The notes beneath the pieces were generated by a model, which did not search any database, was not told the DNA's origin, and saw only the letters and a program-made list of their open reading frames with translations. A program made the translations under genes and the position numbers. 64,000 nt of DNA from Comamonadaceae bacterium (GTDB taxonomy: Bacteria; Pseudomonadota; Gammaproteobacteria; Burkholderiales; Burkholderiaceae_C), in NCBI GenBank assembly GCA_027486495.1, contig JAIXOZ010000078.1, forward strand, positions 1-64,000, read 5' to 3'. Positions 26,200 to 35,947 of this stretch are shown one piece after another (position 1 is the stretch's first letter; each line of letters starts with the position of its first letter).

Positions 26200-27827
26200 G
26201 TACGCCCAGCTACGACTATGTGGTGGTTGGTGCGGGCTCATCGGGTGCCGCTTTAGCCCATCGCTTGGCTGAACAGCCCGACACCACTGTGCTGCTGCTC
26301 GAGGCAGGCGGCGCTCACCACAACGATTTTTGGGTCCGCACCCCATTGGGCATTGGTCGACTGCTCCAAAACCCCAAGTATGTCTGGCCGTTTTTTACCG
26401 AGCCTCAAGAGCAGGTCAACAACCAAAAGGTGTATTGGCCCCGCGGCAAGATGCCTGGGGGCTCGAGTTCGATCAACGGCATGATTTATGTGCGCGGCGA
26501 TCCACGCGAGTATGACCATTGGCGTGACCTGGGGTGCGCCGGCTGGGGCTATCAGGATTTGTTGCCGTATTTCAAAAAACTCGAATCCGCGTCCATGGGA
26601 GACACCGCTTACCGTGGACGGGAGGGGCCGATCAAGATCACTTCGTTGGCACAGGACCCGCAGCCGCTGGGAGATGCGTTTCATGAGGGGTGTTTGCAAG
26701 CGGGCATTGCCGCCAATCCCGACTACAACGGTGCCCGTTATGAGGGAGTGGGTTATTTGCAGTTGTCCACCCACCAAGGCCAGCGAAGCAGCACAGCGCG
26801 GGCTTATCTGGACGGGTTCACCCCGCCTCGTCTTACCCTGCAAGTGCAGGCTCAAGCCACATCCGTGATTTGGGATGGAACACGGGCGGTGGGGATTCGC
26901 TACCTGCACAATGGCCAATCGCTGCAAGTGATGGCCCGACGTGAAGTCATTCTCAGTGCCGGGCCCATTGTGAGTCCACAGTTGCTGGAACTGTCTGGCG
27001 TTGGTCAGGCCAATCGTTTGCGTGAGCTGGGTGTGGAGGTCAAAGCCGATGTGCCCGGTGTGGGGGAAAACTTGTGTGACCACTTGCAGGGGCGCATCAC
27101 TTTTGAATGCACTCAGCGCATCAGCCTGAACGAAATTGTGGGCAATCCGATCCGCCAAGCCTGGATGGGTGCTCATTATTTGCTGACGCGGCGGGGCATG
27201 ATGGCCACGCCGTCGGCGACGGTGCATGCGCTGGTTCCGGCGCACCCCACCGAACAGCGCGCGACGGTGAAGATCCAAATGACGCACCTGAGTGCCAACA
27301 GCCGCTACACACGCGGCCCAGGTTCCGGGCTTGACCGCTTCCCGGGTTTTTCGATCGGGTTTTTTCAACTGCGCCCACGCTCGCGTGGCCATGTGCATGC
27401 GCATTCCCCAGATGCCTTAAAAGCGCCGTTGATGGACCCCCGCTATTTGCAACACCCCGAAGATCAAGAAGACATGGTGCGTGCTTTTCGCGTGGCACGC
27501 CAGGTCTCGAGCCAACCCGCGCTGCAGGGCTTGATCCGGCGTGAAACTCGCCCCGGACTGGATGTGCAAAACGATGCGGCGGTGTTGGACTACATCCGTC
27601 AGTGTGGTCAAACCTCTTGGCACCCCATCGGCACTTGCAAGATGGGTACCGATGACATGGCCGTGGTCGACCCGCTGTTGCGGGTTAAAGGGGTACAGGC
27701 TTTGCGGGTGATTGATTCGTCGATCATGCCGACGATGCCCTCGTCCAATACCAACGCCGCCTCGATTGCCATCGGTGAAAAAGGTGCCGATTGCATTCTT
27801 CAACATCCCTTTAAGGTCAACGCATGA
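26196..27827 (+). CDS. GMC-family FAD-dependent alcohol oxidase/dehydrogenase
   Basis: A 543-aa flavoenzyme of the choline dehydrogenase type: FAD loop VVGAGSSGAALAHRLAE at residues 9-25, GMC signature PRGKMPGGSSSINGMIYVRG near residue 85, second signature SAGPIVSPQLLELSGVG, and the catalytic pair His in SWHPIGTCKMG and Asn in SSNTNAASIAIGEKGAD. It oxidises a primary alcohol to an aldehyde. Start and stop both overlap neighbours by ATGA, coupling it to the decarboxylase and the sulfatase. Confidence 0.9.
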   Translation: MSTPSYDYVVVGAGSSGAALAHRLAEQPDTTVLLLEAGGAHHNDFWVRTPLGIGRLLQNPKYVWPFFTEPQEQVNNQKVYWPRGKMPGGSSSINGMIYVRGDPREYDHWRDLGCAGWGYQDLLPYFKKLESASMGDTAYRGREGPIKITSLAQDPQPLGDAFHEGCLQAGIAANPDYNGARYEGVGYLQLSTHQGQRSSTARAYLDGFTPPRLTLQVQAQATSVIWDGTRAVGIRYLHNGQSLQVMARREVILSAGPIVSPQLLELSGVGQANRLRELGVEVKADVPGVGENLCDHLQGRITFECTQRISLNEIVGNPIRQAWMGAHYLLTRRGMMATPSATVHALVPAHPTEQRATVKIQMTHLSANSRYTRGPGSGLDRFPGFSIGFFQLRPRSRGHVHAHSPDALKAPLMDPRYLQHPEDQEDMVRAFRVARQVSSQPALQGLIRRETRPGLDVQNDAAVLDYIRQCGQTSWHPIGTCKMGTDDMAVVDPLLRVKGVQALRVIDSSIMPTMPSSNTNAASIAIGEKGADCILQHPFKVNA

Positions 27828-30127
27828 AGTACTCATGGCAGGCGCCCGCCAACCCCGCCGAAGGGTATCAGGGCACCATTGGTAAAACCCTCAAAGACTC
27901 CAAGCCGTGGTGGCGTGACCCTACACGCGCACCGCAGAGCGCCCCCAATGTGGTGGTGATCTTGTTGGACGACCTGGGGTTTTCGGACTTTGGCTGCTTT
28001 GGTGGCGAAATTGCCACGCCCCACATTGACGCCTTGGCCGGTGCGGGATTGCGTTTTACCGGTTACACCACGGTGCCGATGTGCACGCCCGCCCGTGCGG
28101 CCTTGCTGACGGGCAAAAATCCGCATGCGGTTGGATGTGGGTGGCTGACCCATAACAACCCGGGCTATCCGGGTTACCAAGCGGGTGAGATTTCACCCGA
28201 CGCGCCCACCATGCCCGAGCTGTTGCGCGGCCTGGGCTACTCGACCTATGGCGCTGGAAAGTGGCACAACACGGCCGACTATCACATCGGTTCAGGCAGC
28301 GACCGCCAGGCTTGGCCGTTGCAACGCGGGTTTGACCGTTTTTATGGTTTTTTGGGTTCCGAGACCCATTTCTTCTCGCCGCACCACCTGATCGACGGCA
28401 ACGAGTTTTTGAGCATCGACGCTTACGCACCCGACCATTACGCCACGCGGGACTGGACCGATCGTTCCATTCAATACTTGCGAGGCCATCAAAGCAGCAC
28501 GCCCGATAAGCCATTTTTTCTGTACCTGGCCCACAACGCACCCCACGTACCGTTGCAAGCACCGGCAGAAAACATTGGCCGTTATGCTGGTGTTTACGAC
28601 CAGGGTTGGGACCATCAGCGCGAACTTCGCTTTGCACGCCAGCGTGCCATGGGCTTGATCGGGCCAGACTGGCGTTTGTCACAAGCCAATCCTGGTGTGC
28701 CGCGTTGGGACGATGTCCCCGAGGCGAAGCGGCCTTTGATGGCGCATTACATGCAGGTCTATGCCGCGATGGTTGAGCTGGTCGACCAAGAGGTGGGGCG
28801 TCTGGTGGCCGAACTCAAAGCCCTTGGTGTTTACGACAACACCTTGATTGTTCTGACCTCAGACAACGGCGCCAATTCGATTGGCGGACCAGAGGGAACC
28901 GTGAACACCATGGAAAAAAGAGTGGCCCGTGCCACCGACGAGGAAATGGCGCACAAAGCCCAGCAAGCCTATGAGCAGGGCGTGGTGGGCGGCTCCGAGA
29001 CCTTTGTCGCCTACCCGGTGGGCTGGGCCAATTGCTCCAACACGCCATTTCGTTTTTATAAGCGCACCCCCATGAACGGCGGTATTCGTGTGCCCTTTAT
29101 CCTCAGCCACCCACGCAGCGTGAAAGATGCGGGGGCGGTAAGGACCCAGTGGATCCATGTCACCGACACCTTGCCCACTGTGCTGGAGATGATTGGTGCA
29201 AGCTACCCGCAAAGCTTCAATGGGCACGCAACGCGGGGTTTGGATGGCAGCAGCTATCTTGGCCTGCTCACGCAGGCTCAGGCGCCAACCCAACGCACGC
29301 GCCAACATTTCGAGCTGGAGGGCAATCGGGGCATGATCATGTACCCTTGGAAAGTGGTGTCCTTGCAACCCTTGGGCAAGGCCATTGAGTTGGACAACTG
29401 GCTGCTTTTTGACCTCGAAACTGATCCGACCGAATGTGACAATTTGGCGCTGCGCCACCCCGATATGCTGCAGCAGTTGATCGCAGAATTTGATCTTGAT
29501 GCCGCAAGCAACCAGGTCTATCCCCTGGACAACCGCGACTTGCGAAAAACGCTGGCGGTACCGCCCTTCTTGGAGAAAAAGTTTTCTGCAGCCTTGCATT
29601 TCTATCCTGGGGTGGAGACGATTCCGCTACAAAACTTTGCGCCCTTGATGGCAGACAGGGATTACTGCTTGGAAGCCCATTTCACCTGGCAGCCTGGCGT
29701 TGAGGGTGTGATCTTTTCCATCGGCGACAACATGGGCGGTGTGTGCGTGTTTGTCCAGGCCGATCATGTTGTTGCAGCATTTGTTGGGACGCGGGGCGCC
29801 GAGCGGCAATGCCGTTTGCGGCTGACCCCCGGCGCGCAGCAGCTTCGACTTGAGCACCGTGCCCTGGGTCAGCGCGAAGGGCTTGGGCAGTTGGTACTCA
29901 ATGGTGTGATGGCCGCTGACACCTTGGCCATGACGCCGACGTTTTTGAGACTGGTTGGTGAAGGCATTGATGTCGGTTTGGATCGCCGGCGCAAGGTCAG
30001 CTCCGACTGTGAGGGCCGTGGCGTGTACCGGTATGGGGCGCACATTGACCGTGTCTCCCTCACGCCAGGCCCGCAAGCGCCGGGCAGTTTGGCGAATGTT
30101 CCCGAGGCCATTGCGCAATGGGATTGA
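27824..30127 (+). CDS. Arylsulfatase-type sulfatase
   Basis: A 767-aa type I sulfatase. The formylglycine motif is intact (CTPARAALLTG near residue 87), as are metal ligands in ILLDDLGFSDFG and LTSDNGA and the AGKWHNT Lys region. The C-terminal ~200 residues form an extra beta-rich domain common to large AtsA-like enzymes. No signal peptide, so probably cytoplasmic; Cys-to-formylglycine maturation needs an FGE-type enzyme not present in the window. It is coupled to the GMC gene (ATGA), which suggests that the alcohol released from a sulfate ester is then oxidised. Confidence 0.9.
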   Translation: MKYSWQAPANPAEGYQGTIGKTLKDSKPWWRDPTRAPQSAPNVVVILLDDLGFSDFGCFGGEIATPHIDALAGAGLRFTGYTTVPMCTPARAALLTGKNPHAVGCGWLTHNNPGYPGYQAGEISPDAPTMPELLRGLGYSTYGAGKWHNTADYHIGSGSDRQAWPLQRGFDRFYGFLGSETHFFSPHHLIDGNEFLSIDAYAPDHYATRDWTDRSIQYLRGHQSSTPDKPFFLYLAHNAPHVPLQAPAENIGRYAGVYDQGWDHQRELRFARQRAMGLIGPDWRLSQANPGVPRWDDVPEAKRPLMAHYMQVYAAMVELVDQEVGRLVAELKALGVYDNTLIVLTSDNGANSIGGPEGTVNTMEKRVARATDEEMAHKAQQAYEQGVVGGSETFVAYPVGWANCSNTPFRFYKRTPMNGGIRVPFILSHPRSVKDAGAVRTQWIHVTDTLPTVLEMIGASYPQSFNGHATRGLDGSSYLGLLTQAQAPTQRTRQHFELEGNRGMIMYPWKVVSLQPLGKAIELDNWLLFDLETDPTECDNLALRHPDMLQQLIAEFDLDAASNQVYPLDNRDLRKTLAVPPFLEKKFSAALHFYPGVETIPLQNFAPLMADRDYCLEAHFTWQPGVEGVIFSIGDNMGGVCVFVQADHVVAAFVGTRGAERQCRLRLTPGAQQLRLEHRALGQREGLGQLVLNGVMAADTLAMTPTFLRLVGEGIDVGLDRRRKVSSDCEGRGVYRYGAHIDRVSLTPGPQAPGSLANVPEAIAQWD

Positions 30128-30159
30128 TGGGGTTGGGTATCTATTTTTAAGGAGCACAC

Positions 30160-31134
30160 ATGAGCAGTTTTATATCGAGACGTCAGCTGTTGGGTGGTTT
30201 TGCGATGACATCGGCCTTGCCCGGTTCGCTGTGGGCTCAAACCGCGTGGCCGACCCGGCCAGTGAAGGTGGTTGTCCCTTATCCAGCCGGCGGCTCACCC
30301 GATCTGTTTGCCCGCGTCGTGGCCAGAGAGTTGAGCAACATTTATGCGCAACCTTTTAACATCGACAACAAACCTGGGGCTGCAGCCTTGATCGGCGCAC
30401 GGGCAGTTTCACAAAATCCCAATGAGATCCACGCCTTGGCTTACATCACCTCAGGCCATGTCACGTTGCAGGCAATGGACCCTTCATTTAATTTGCTGAA
30501 GGAATTCAAATTGGTCAGCCGGATGAGCAATTCGCCCTACGTCTGCGTCGTCAATGCCAAGTCGCCCTACAAGACCATGGCGGATTTGGTTGCGGCGGCC
30601 AAAGCCAATCCCGGTAAATTGACCTATGGCTCGGCGGGCATCGGGTCACCCGCTCACATGGCGGTGGAGTACCTTGAAGAAAGCCTACCGTCCTTCAAAG
30701 CCTTGCATATCCCCTACAAAGGTGCGGTCGAATCTGCGAATGCGATTTTGGGCGGGCAGATTGATTTCAGCATCATGGTTCTGGGTACTGCGGTGCCGCA
30801 TCTCAAAGGCGGACAGTTGCGAGCCCTGGCGGTGACGACCAGCAAATCGGTGCAACCGATTCCAGACGTGCCGACGATCGGCGATACCGTGGCACCCGGC
30901 TATGTGTTTGGTGCCTGGGGTGGTTTTGCCATGCCCACCGGAACGCCAGATGATGTCATTGCACGTCTGTACAAATCATTGGTAACAGTTTCCACATCTG
31001 CGACGCTGATCGAAGAGACCAAGCGCACCGGCTCGATCATCGGCATGAATGAAAGCCCCAAAGAGTTTGCCGAACAAATCGCCCGCGATGTAGCCACTGA
31101 GACGGTGATTGTGAAAAAACTCAACTTGAAGTAA
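30160..31134 (+). CDS. Bug/TctC-family tripartite tricarboxylate transporter binding protein
   Basis: A 324-aa periplasmic binding protein with a Tat-like leader (SRRQLLGGFAMTSALPGSLWAQ) and the Bug signature WPTRPVKVVVPYPAGGSPDLFARV; GSAGIGSPAHMAVEYL lies near residue 165. Bug proteins bind carboxylates. No TctA/TctB membrane partners are nearby, so it is an orphan that may share a distant transporter or act as a sensor. AAGGAGC precedes the ATG. Confidence 0.9.
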   Translation: MSSFISRRQLLGGFAMTSALPGSLWAQTAWPTRPVKVVVPYPAGGSPDLFARVVARELSNIYAQPFNIDNKPGAAALIGARAVSQNPNEIHALAYITSGHVTLQAMDPSFNLLKEFKLVSRMSNSPYVCVVNAKSPYKTMADLVAAAKANPGKLTYGSAGIGSPAHMAVEYLEESLPSFKALHIPYKGAVESANAILGGQIDFSIMVLGTAVPHLKGGQLRALAVTTSKSVQPIPDVPTIGDTVAPGYVFGAWGGFAMPTGTPDDVIARLYKSLVTVSTSATLIEETKRTGSIIGMNESPKEFAEQIARDVATETVIVKKLNLK

Positions 31135-31161
31135 CGGCAGCCACGCTTTAATTCGCAAAAA

Positions 31162-32367
31162 ATGACTGCAATCATGGGCATCGACCACAAAGAAAACCCG
31201 CCGACCCGCGCAGACGAGGTACTTCAGTTGACGCGGCACTTGGCGCAGCAGTGGGTTCGTCCACAAGCGCAGCGCTGGCAGCGTGAACGCGTGATGGGGC
31301 TGGAGGTGGTGCAAGAAGCTGCTCGCCTGAATCTGCTGGGTGTTCAGGTGCCCGTTGAGCAAGGCGGGCTCGGTTTGCCCTTCAGCGTCAAGTCGGGCAT
31401 GGCGGCGATCCTGGCCGAAGCAGATTTTGGTTTTGCCTTGTCATTGATCAACACCCAGGGGGTCGCCTCCACGCTGGCCAACTGGCTGCCGGCGGCGGTC
31501 TCACAGCGTTGGCTGGGCGATTTGTTGAGTGGACAGCGCATCGGTTGCACCTGCTTGACCGAGCCTGGGGCAGGCTCAGATTTTGGCGCCATTCAGATGC
31601 AAGCTACCCCCCATGGCTCGGGTTGGCGCCTGCAGGGTGAAAAGGCCTGGATCATCAATGCGCAGGTGGCCGAGGTGATGGTGGTGTATGCACAAACCCA
31701 GCCGGGAATCGGCGCCAAGGGTATCGCCGCGTTTGTCGTGGATGCGTCGCGACCGGGCTTTCTTCGCACCGATCGCGGGCGCACCGAGACTGTGGCCTCA
31801 CTCGGTACGGGTGGCTTTGTGCTGGATGGCTATGAAGCGCGCGCCGACGAAATGCTGCACCCGCCTGGCATGGCCTTCAAACGCGCCATGGGTTCCATCA
31901 ACATGGCGCGCACCTATGTGGCGGCTATGGCGACGGCCATGGTGGTGGACAGCTTGCGCATCGCCCGTGCTTATGGTGAGCAGCGTCACACCTTTGGCCG
32001 TGCCTTGCAGGAGCACCAGGGTTGGCGTTGGGTGCTGGCAGATGCCATGGTTGATGTCGAGGCGGCGCAGTTGCTGATCGAGCAGGCCTGTGCTGCAGCG
32101 GATGCTCAAGCGCCCATGGAGGCATTGGCTGCACGCGCCAAAATTTTCTCCACCCGCATGGCGAGTAAACATATTGCCAGTTTGTTGCATGCACTGGGTG
32201 CGGCCGGCCTCAGCGCGCAATACCCCTTGAGCCGCCATTTGGCAGGTGCTCAGGTGGCCACGCTGGTAGACGGCTCCACAGAAATGTTGCTTGAACGGGT
32301 TTGGGCCAGCCAAGTTGGCTCCACGACGCCCCCGAAACACGCCATTCAGCAGGAGATATTGAATTGA
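31162..32367 (+). CDS. Acyl-CoA dehydrogenase
   Basis: A 401-aa FAD enzyme: GGLGLPFSV in the N-terminal helical domain, the FAD-binding CLTEPGAGSDFGAIQM (near residue 135), GEKAWIINAQ, and a C-terminal helical domain ending DGSTEMLLERVWA where the catalytic Glu of several subfamilies lies. It introduces a double bond in an acyl-CoA, plausibly the thioester made by the module 2 ligase. Its stop overlaps the TTG start of the alcohol dehydrogenase. Confidence 0.88.
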   Translation: MTAIMGIDHKENPPTRADEVLQLTRHLAQQWVRPQAQRWQRERVMGLEVVQEAARLNLLGVQVPVEQGGLGLPFSVKSGMAAILAEADFGFALSLINTQGVASTLANWLPAAVSQRWLGDLLSGQRIGCTCLTEPGAGSDFGAIQMQATPHGSGWRLQGEKAWIINAQVAEVMVVYAQTQPGIGAKGIAAFVVDASRPGFLRTDRGRTETVASLGTGGFVLDGYEARADEMLHPPGMAFKRAMGSINMARTYVAAMATAMVVDSLRIARAYGEQRHTFGRALQEHQGWRWVLADAMVDVEAAQLLIEQACAAADAQAPMEALAARAKIFSTRMASKHIASLLHALGAAGLSAQYPLSRHLAGAQVATLVDGSTEMLLERVWASQVGSTTPPKHAIQQEILN

Positions 32368-33446
32368 AAGCCGCTGTTTTTCATGGCCCAGGTCAGCCGA
32401 TGACCATCGAGCATGTCGAAATAAACAAGCCCAAGCGCAATGAGGTGCTGGTGCGAACCCGCGTGAGCGGGCTATGTCACAGTGACCTGCATTTTATGGA
32501 GGGCAAGTACCCCACACCTGTGCCCGCCGTGCTGGGCCATGAAGCTGCCGGGGTGGTTGAAGAGGTGGGTGAAGACGTCACCCACGTCAAGCCAGGTGAC
32601 CATGTGATCACCTGTCTGTCGGTGTTCTGTGGCCACTGCGAGTTCTGCGTGACTGGCCACCAGACCATTTGCAGCAACACCGCCATCAAGATGCCGCCAG
32701 GCAAGGCCAAACGTTTGCGCTGGAAGGGTGAGCACCTGAACCAATTCCTGAACCTGTCGTCCTTTGCAGAGCAGATGCTGGTGCATGAAAACGCTGTGGT
32801 CAAAATCCGCGAAGACATGCCGCTGGACTTGGCCGCACTGCTCGGTTGTGGTGTGCTCACCGGTTACGGCTCGGTGGTGCACAGCGCTCGCTTGGAGCCT
32901 GGCACCATTGTGGCCGTGCTCGGCTGCGGAGGCGTGGGTCTTTCCACCATCCATGCTGCGCACCTGGCGGGCGCGGCCCGCATCATCGCCATTGACATTG
33001 ATGCCAACAAGTTGCAAATGGCCAAGATCTTCGGCGCCACCGATAACATGGATGCCAAAGATCCCGACATGGTTGCCAAAATCATCGAGATGACCCAAGG
33101 CGGCGTGCACTAGGCATTCGAGTGCATTGGACTCAAACCCACCACCGAAGCCTCTTTCGCCATGCTGCGTCCTCGAGGTTTATCCACCATTGTGGGCATG
33201 ATTCCCCCGGGTACCAAGATCGAACTGAACGGGCCCGACTTTTTGCGTGAACGACGCATTCAGGGAACGATGATGGGCTCTAACCATTTTCGTCTCGATA
33301 TCCCCCGCCTGGTGGAATTCCACATGCAAGGTCGCATGAAGCTTGACGAGCTGGTCTCGAATCGGCTCAAGCTGGACCAGATCAACGACGGTTTTTCTGC
33401 TTTGCAGCGCGGCGGAATCGCCAGGAATGTGGTGGTCTTTGACTAA
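32364..33446 (+). pseudogene. Zinc-dependent alcohol dehydrogenase interrupted by an in-frame TAG
   Basis: A medium-chain dehydrogenase of ~360 codons starting at TTG 32364, with AGGAG 8 bases upstream. Catalytic zinc ligands (SGLCHSDLH, LGHEAAG), the four structural-zinc Cys (CLSVFCGHCEFCVTGHQTIC) and the cofactor loop LGCGGVGLSTI are intact. TAG at 33111-33113 falls where related proteins have Tyr (GGVH-stop-AFECIG). The frame then continues without any other defect to TAA at 33446. A single substitution from TAC or TAT explains it, so it is either a very recent pseudogene, a readthrough gene or a sequencing error. Confidence 0.85.
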
Positions 33447-33476
33447 CTTGGCGATGCCCAAGTCGCCCTAGCTGCC

Positions 33477-34901
33477 TTAACTGGGCAAGGCCCGCCAGTG
33501 CACCGATTTTTGCGTGGTGATTTCATGTAAAAACTCCATGCCATAGCCGTGACCCAAGCCACTGGATTTGACGGGCTCAGAACTTCCCCCCGGCGCCTTG
33601 CCACGTAGCGTGTTGATCTTGACCATGCCAGCGCGCAAGGAGTGAATGGCGCGCAGCGCACGCGGCGCCGAAGTGGTCATCACCATTGAAGCCAGGCCAA
33701 AGCGTGTGCGGTTGGCCATGTCGATGGCCTCTTCAAAATCATCAAAAGCGATGCAGGGAGCGACCGGGCCGAACGTCTCTTCCGTCATCAAGCGACCGTT
33801 GGGGTCTGGATGGCTGATGACGGTGGGCGGAAAGAAAAAGCCTTTTCCTGGCATTCGTGCGCCCCCATGGTGCAAGCTTGCGCCTGCGGCAAGGGCTTCT
33901 TGGACCTGCAGCGAGACAATACTCAGCTGGTTGTGGTCGACCAAAGGGCCCATCTGAATGCCATCCGTCAATCCGTTTCCTTGTCGGATGGCCCGTGCCT
34001 GTTGTGTCAGCGCATTGACAAACTCAGGGAATATTTTTCGCGCGACATACAGCCGTTCGGTTGAGGTGCAGATCTGCCCGGCATTTGAAAATGCCGCCTC
34101 TGCAGCCAGGCGGGCCGCAGAGGCGACATCGACGGTTTCATCAACGATGAGTGCGTCTTTGCCGCCCAACTCCAAAATGGCTTTCTTCAAGCTTTGACCG
34201 CAAATGGCGCCCAAGTGCCGACCAGTCGGCTCACTTCCAACAAAGACCAGCAAGTCCACCTGCGGGTGTCGCACCAAGGCTTCGCCCACAGTTGGACCGT
34301 CCCCCAGCATCACATTGACAACACCAGCGGGTAAGTGGTCAAAGATGCGCTCGACAATCAGACGTGAGGTCAATGGGGTTTTTTCTGAGGGCTTCCAAAC
34401 CACCGTATTGCCCACTAGCAAATTGGGCACCACATTGTCGAGGCCCAGTGCCACAGGAAAATTCCACGGCATGACGCAGGCGCAAACCCCTCGCGCAAAT
34501 CTTTGTTGAAAATTGAGCTCTAGATCAGCGGCCATCTGTTGACCACTTCGCAGATGGATCACCATTTCTGCATACGAGCGCATGCCCTCTATGGCTTTGT
34601 TGACCTCATTCAGCGAATGCGACAAAGGTTTGCCCATTTCACGGGTGAGCAAATGGGCCACTTCGTTGCGAATCTGAGTCAGCCGGTCAATGGCCGTCAC
34701 GATCAGCTGACGGCGCTGCGTGGGCGATCGTGCGGCCCAAGGTTCAAATGCGCGGCGGGCGGCTGCAACGGCAGCCTCGACATCGTTGGCATGTCCTCGC
34801 GGGATGGTGTCAATCAGCTCTTCCGTGGCAGGGTCCAGAATATCAAGGGCGTCGCCCGAACCCGGGTATGCCCGGTTGTCGATCCAGTGGGTTTGCATCA
34901 A
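33477..34901 (-). CDS. Aldehyde dehydrogenase (succinate-semialdehyde/phosphonoacetaldehyde type)
   Basis: A 474-aa ALDH: MPWNFPVALGLDNVVPNL, FVGSEPTGR near residue 225, catalytic Glu in LELGGKDAL and Cys in NAGQICTSTER (about residue 280), EETFGPVAP. It is the last gene of a tight - strand operon; its start overlaps the preceding PLP-enzyme stop by 4 bases. The aldehyde made by the ThDP decarboxylase or GMC enzyme is a plausible substrate. Confidence 0.9.
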   Translation of the reverse strand: MMQTHWIDNRAYPGSGDALDILDPATEELIDTIPRGHANDVEAAVAAARRAFEPWAARSPTQRRQLIVTAIDRLTQIRNEVAHLLTREMGKPLSHSLNEVNKAIEGMRSYAEMVIHLRSGQQMAADLELNFQQRFARGVCACVMPWNFPVALGLDNVVPNLLVGNTVVWKPSEKTPLTSRLIVERIFDHLPAGVVNVMLGDGPTVGEALVRHPQVDLLVFVGSEPTGRHLGAICGQSLKKAILELGGKDALIVDETVDVASAARLAAEAAFSNAGQICTSTERLYVARKIFPEFVNALTQQARAIRQGNGLTDGIQMGPLVDHNQLSIVSLQVQEALAAGASLHHGGARMPGKGFFFPPTVISHPDPNGRLMTEETFGPVAPCIAFDDFEEAIDMANRTRFGLASMVMTTSAPRALRAIHSLRAGMVKINTLRGKAPGGSSEPVKSSGLGHGYGMEFLHEITTQKSVHWRALPS

Positions 34902-35947
34902 ATGTCTTTCTGGCGCTGCGGCGCTTCAATATGGCGGGAGTCTGGAGTCGACTGGCTCAATGCATCACAAAAGCCGAACAGGCCGGCTTGACCACCGGTA
35001 TGAATGAACACGATGTTCTCGTTGGCTCGGTAATGCCCGCGCCGGATCCAGTCCATCAAACCGGCCATGGCTTTGCCGGTGTAGACCGGGTCGAGCAAGA
35101 TGCCCTCCAGCCGTGCCACCTGTTGAACAGCTTCCACCATGGCAGGTGTGGGAATGCTGTAACCCTTGCCCAGGTAGTCGGCATTCACCCGTATGGCTTC
35201 TGGTGGTATCTCAGGGATGTCTCCGATCCATTGCGCAGTGGCTAAAGCCAGCGCCGAGACCCTGGCGTGTTGAAGATGTGCGGCTTGGCTGACAGCAAAC
35301 CCTTGCACACCCACTGAGCTGTTTTGTGCGGCCACGCCCACCACCAGACCCGCTTGCGTGCCCGCGCTGCCGCTGGCCAGCACGATGTGATCCAGGTGTA
35401 AAGATTTTTCCCGAGCTTGATTTAGCAGCTCTTGAGCGGCCAAGACATAGCCAAGGGTGCCCACCGGATTGGAGCCGCCACTGGGAATCAGGTAGGGGCG
35501 CTGCCCCTTGGCGCGCAGCGCATCGCCAACTTGGGTCAGTGCGGCAGGCATGTCGGTGCCGCCTGGAAGGTGGACGATCTCAGCCCCGAGCAAGCCGTCG
35601 AGCAGCACATTGCCGTTGTGCAAATAGGCCTCGTCCGGATTCGGATGTCGGTGTTCCAGCAGGACGGTACAAGCCAGCCCGAGCCGCGCAGCTGCAGCGG
35701 CAGTTTGGCGGACATGGTTGGATTGAAGCGCGCCCAGCGTGACCAGATGGTTCGCCCCATGCTGAAGGGCGTCACCCAATAAAAACGCCAGTTTGCGTGC
35801 CTTGTTGCCACCCAGCGCCATGCCGGTACAGTCATCGCGCTTGATCCACAGTTGTGGTCCACCCAGGTGCTGTGTCAGTCGGGGCATGAATTCCAAGGGC
35901 GTAGGGGCATGGCACAGGTCGACTCTTGGGAAACGCTCGAGGTTCAT
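34898..35947 (-). CDS. D-cysteine desulfhydrase/L-cysteate sulfo-lyase-family PLP enzyme
   Basis: A 349-aa fold-type II PLP enzyme of the ACC-deaminase/D-cysteine desulfhydrase family. It has WIKRDDCTGMALGGNKARKL with the PLP Lys near residue 48, QSNHVRQTAAAAARLG, PSGGSNPVGTLGYV, the phosphate-cup SGSAGTQAG, LLDPVYTGKAMAG and FIHTGGQAGLFG. The SNP-G-LGYV pattern recalls, from memory, L-cysteate sulfo-lyase CuyA more than DcyD. It would release sulfite or sulfide and pyruvate from an amino acid. It overlaps both neighbours by ATGA, between a sulfatase and an ALDH. D-cysteine, cysteate or serine-O-sulfate are possible substrates. Confidence 0.75.
   Translation of the reverse strand: MNLERFPRVDLCHAPTPLEFMPRLTQHLGGPQLWIKRDDCTGMALGGNKARKLAFLLGDALQHGANHLVTLGALQSNHVRQTAAAAARLGLACTVLLEHRHPNPDEAYLHNGNVLLDGLLGAEIVHLPGGTDMPAALTQVGDALRAKGQRPYLIPSGGSNPVGTLGYVLAAQELLNQAREKSLHLDHIVLASGSAGTQAGLVVGVAAQNSSVGVQGFAVSQAAHLQHARVSALALATAQWIGDIPEIPPEAIRVNADYLGKGYSIPTPAMVEAVQQVARLEGILLDPVYTGKAMAGLMDWIRRGHYRANENIVFIHTGGQAGLFGFCDALSQSTPDSRHIEAPQRQKDI

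Noticed and set aside
33111-33113. Pyrrolysine or selenocysteine insertion at the stop
   Set aside because: TAG does not encode selenocysteine, the replaced residue is an ordinary Tyr position far from the catalytic site, and no pyrrolysine genes are in the window.
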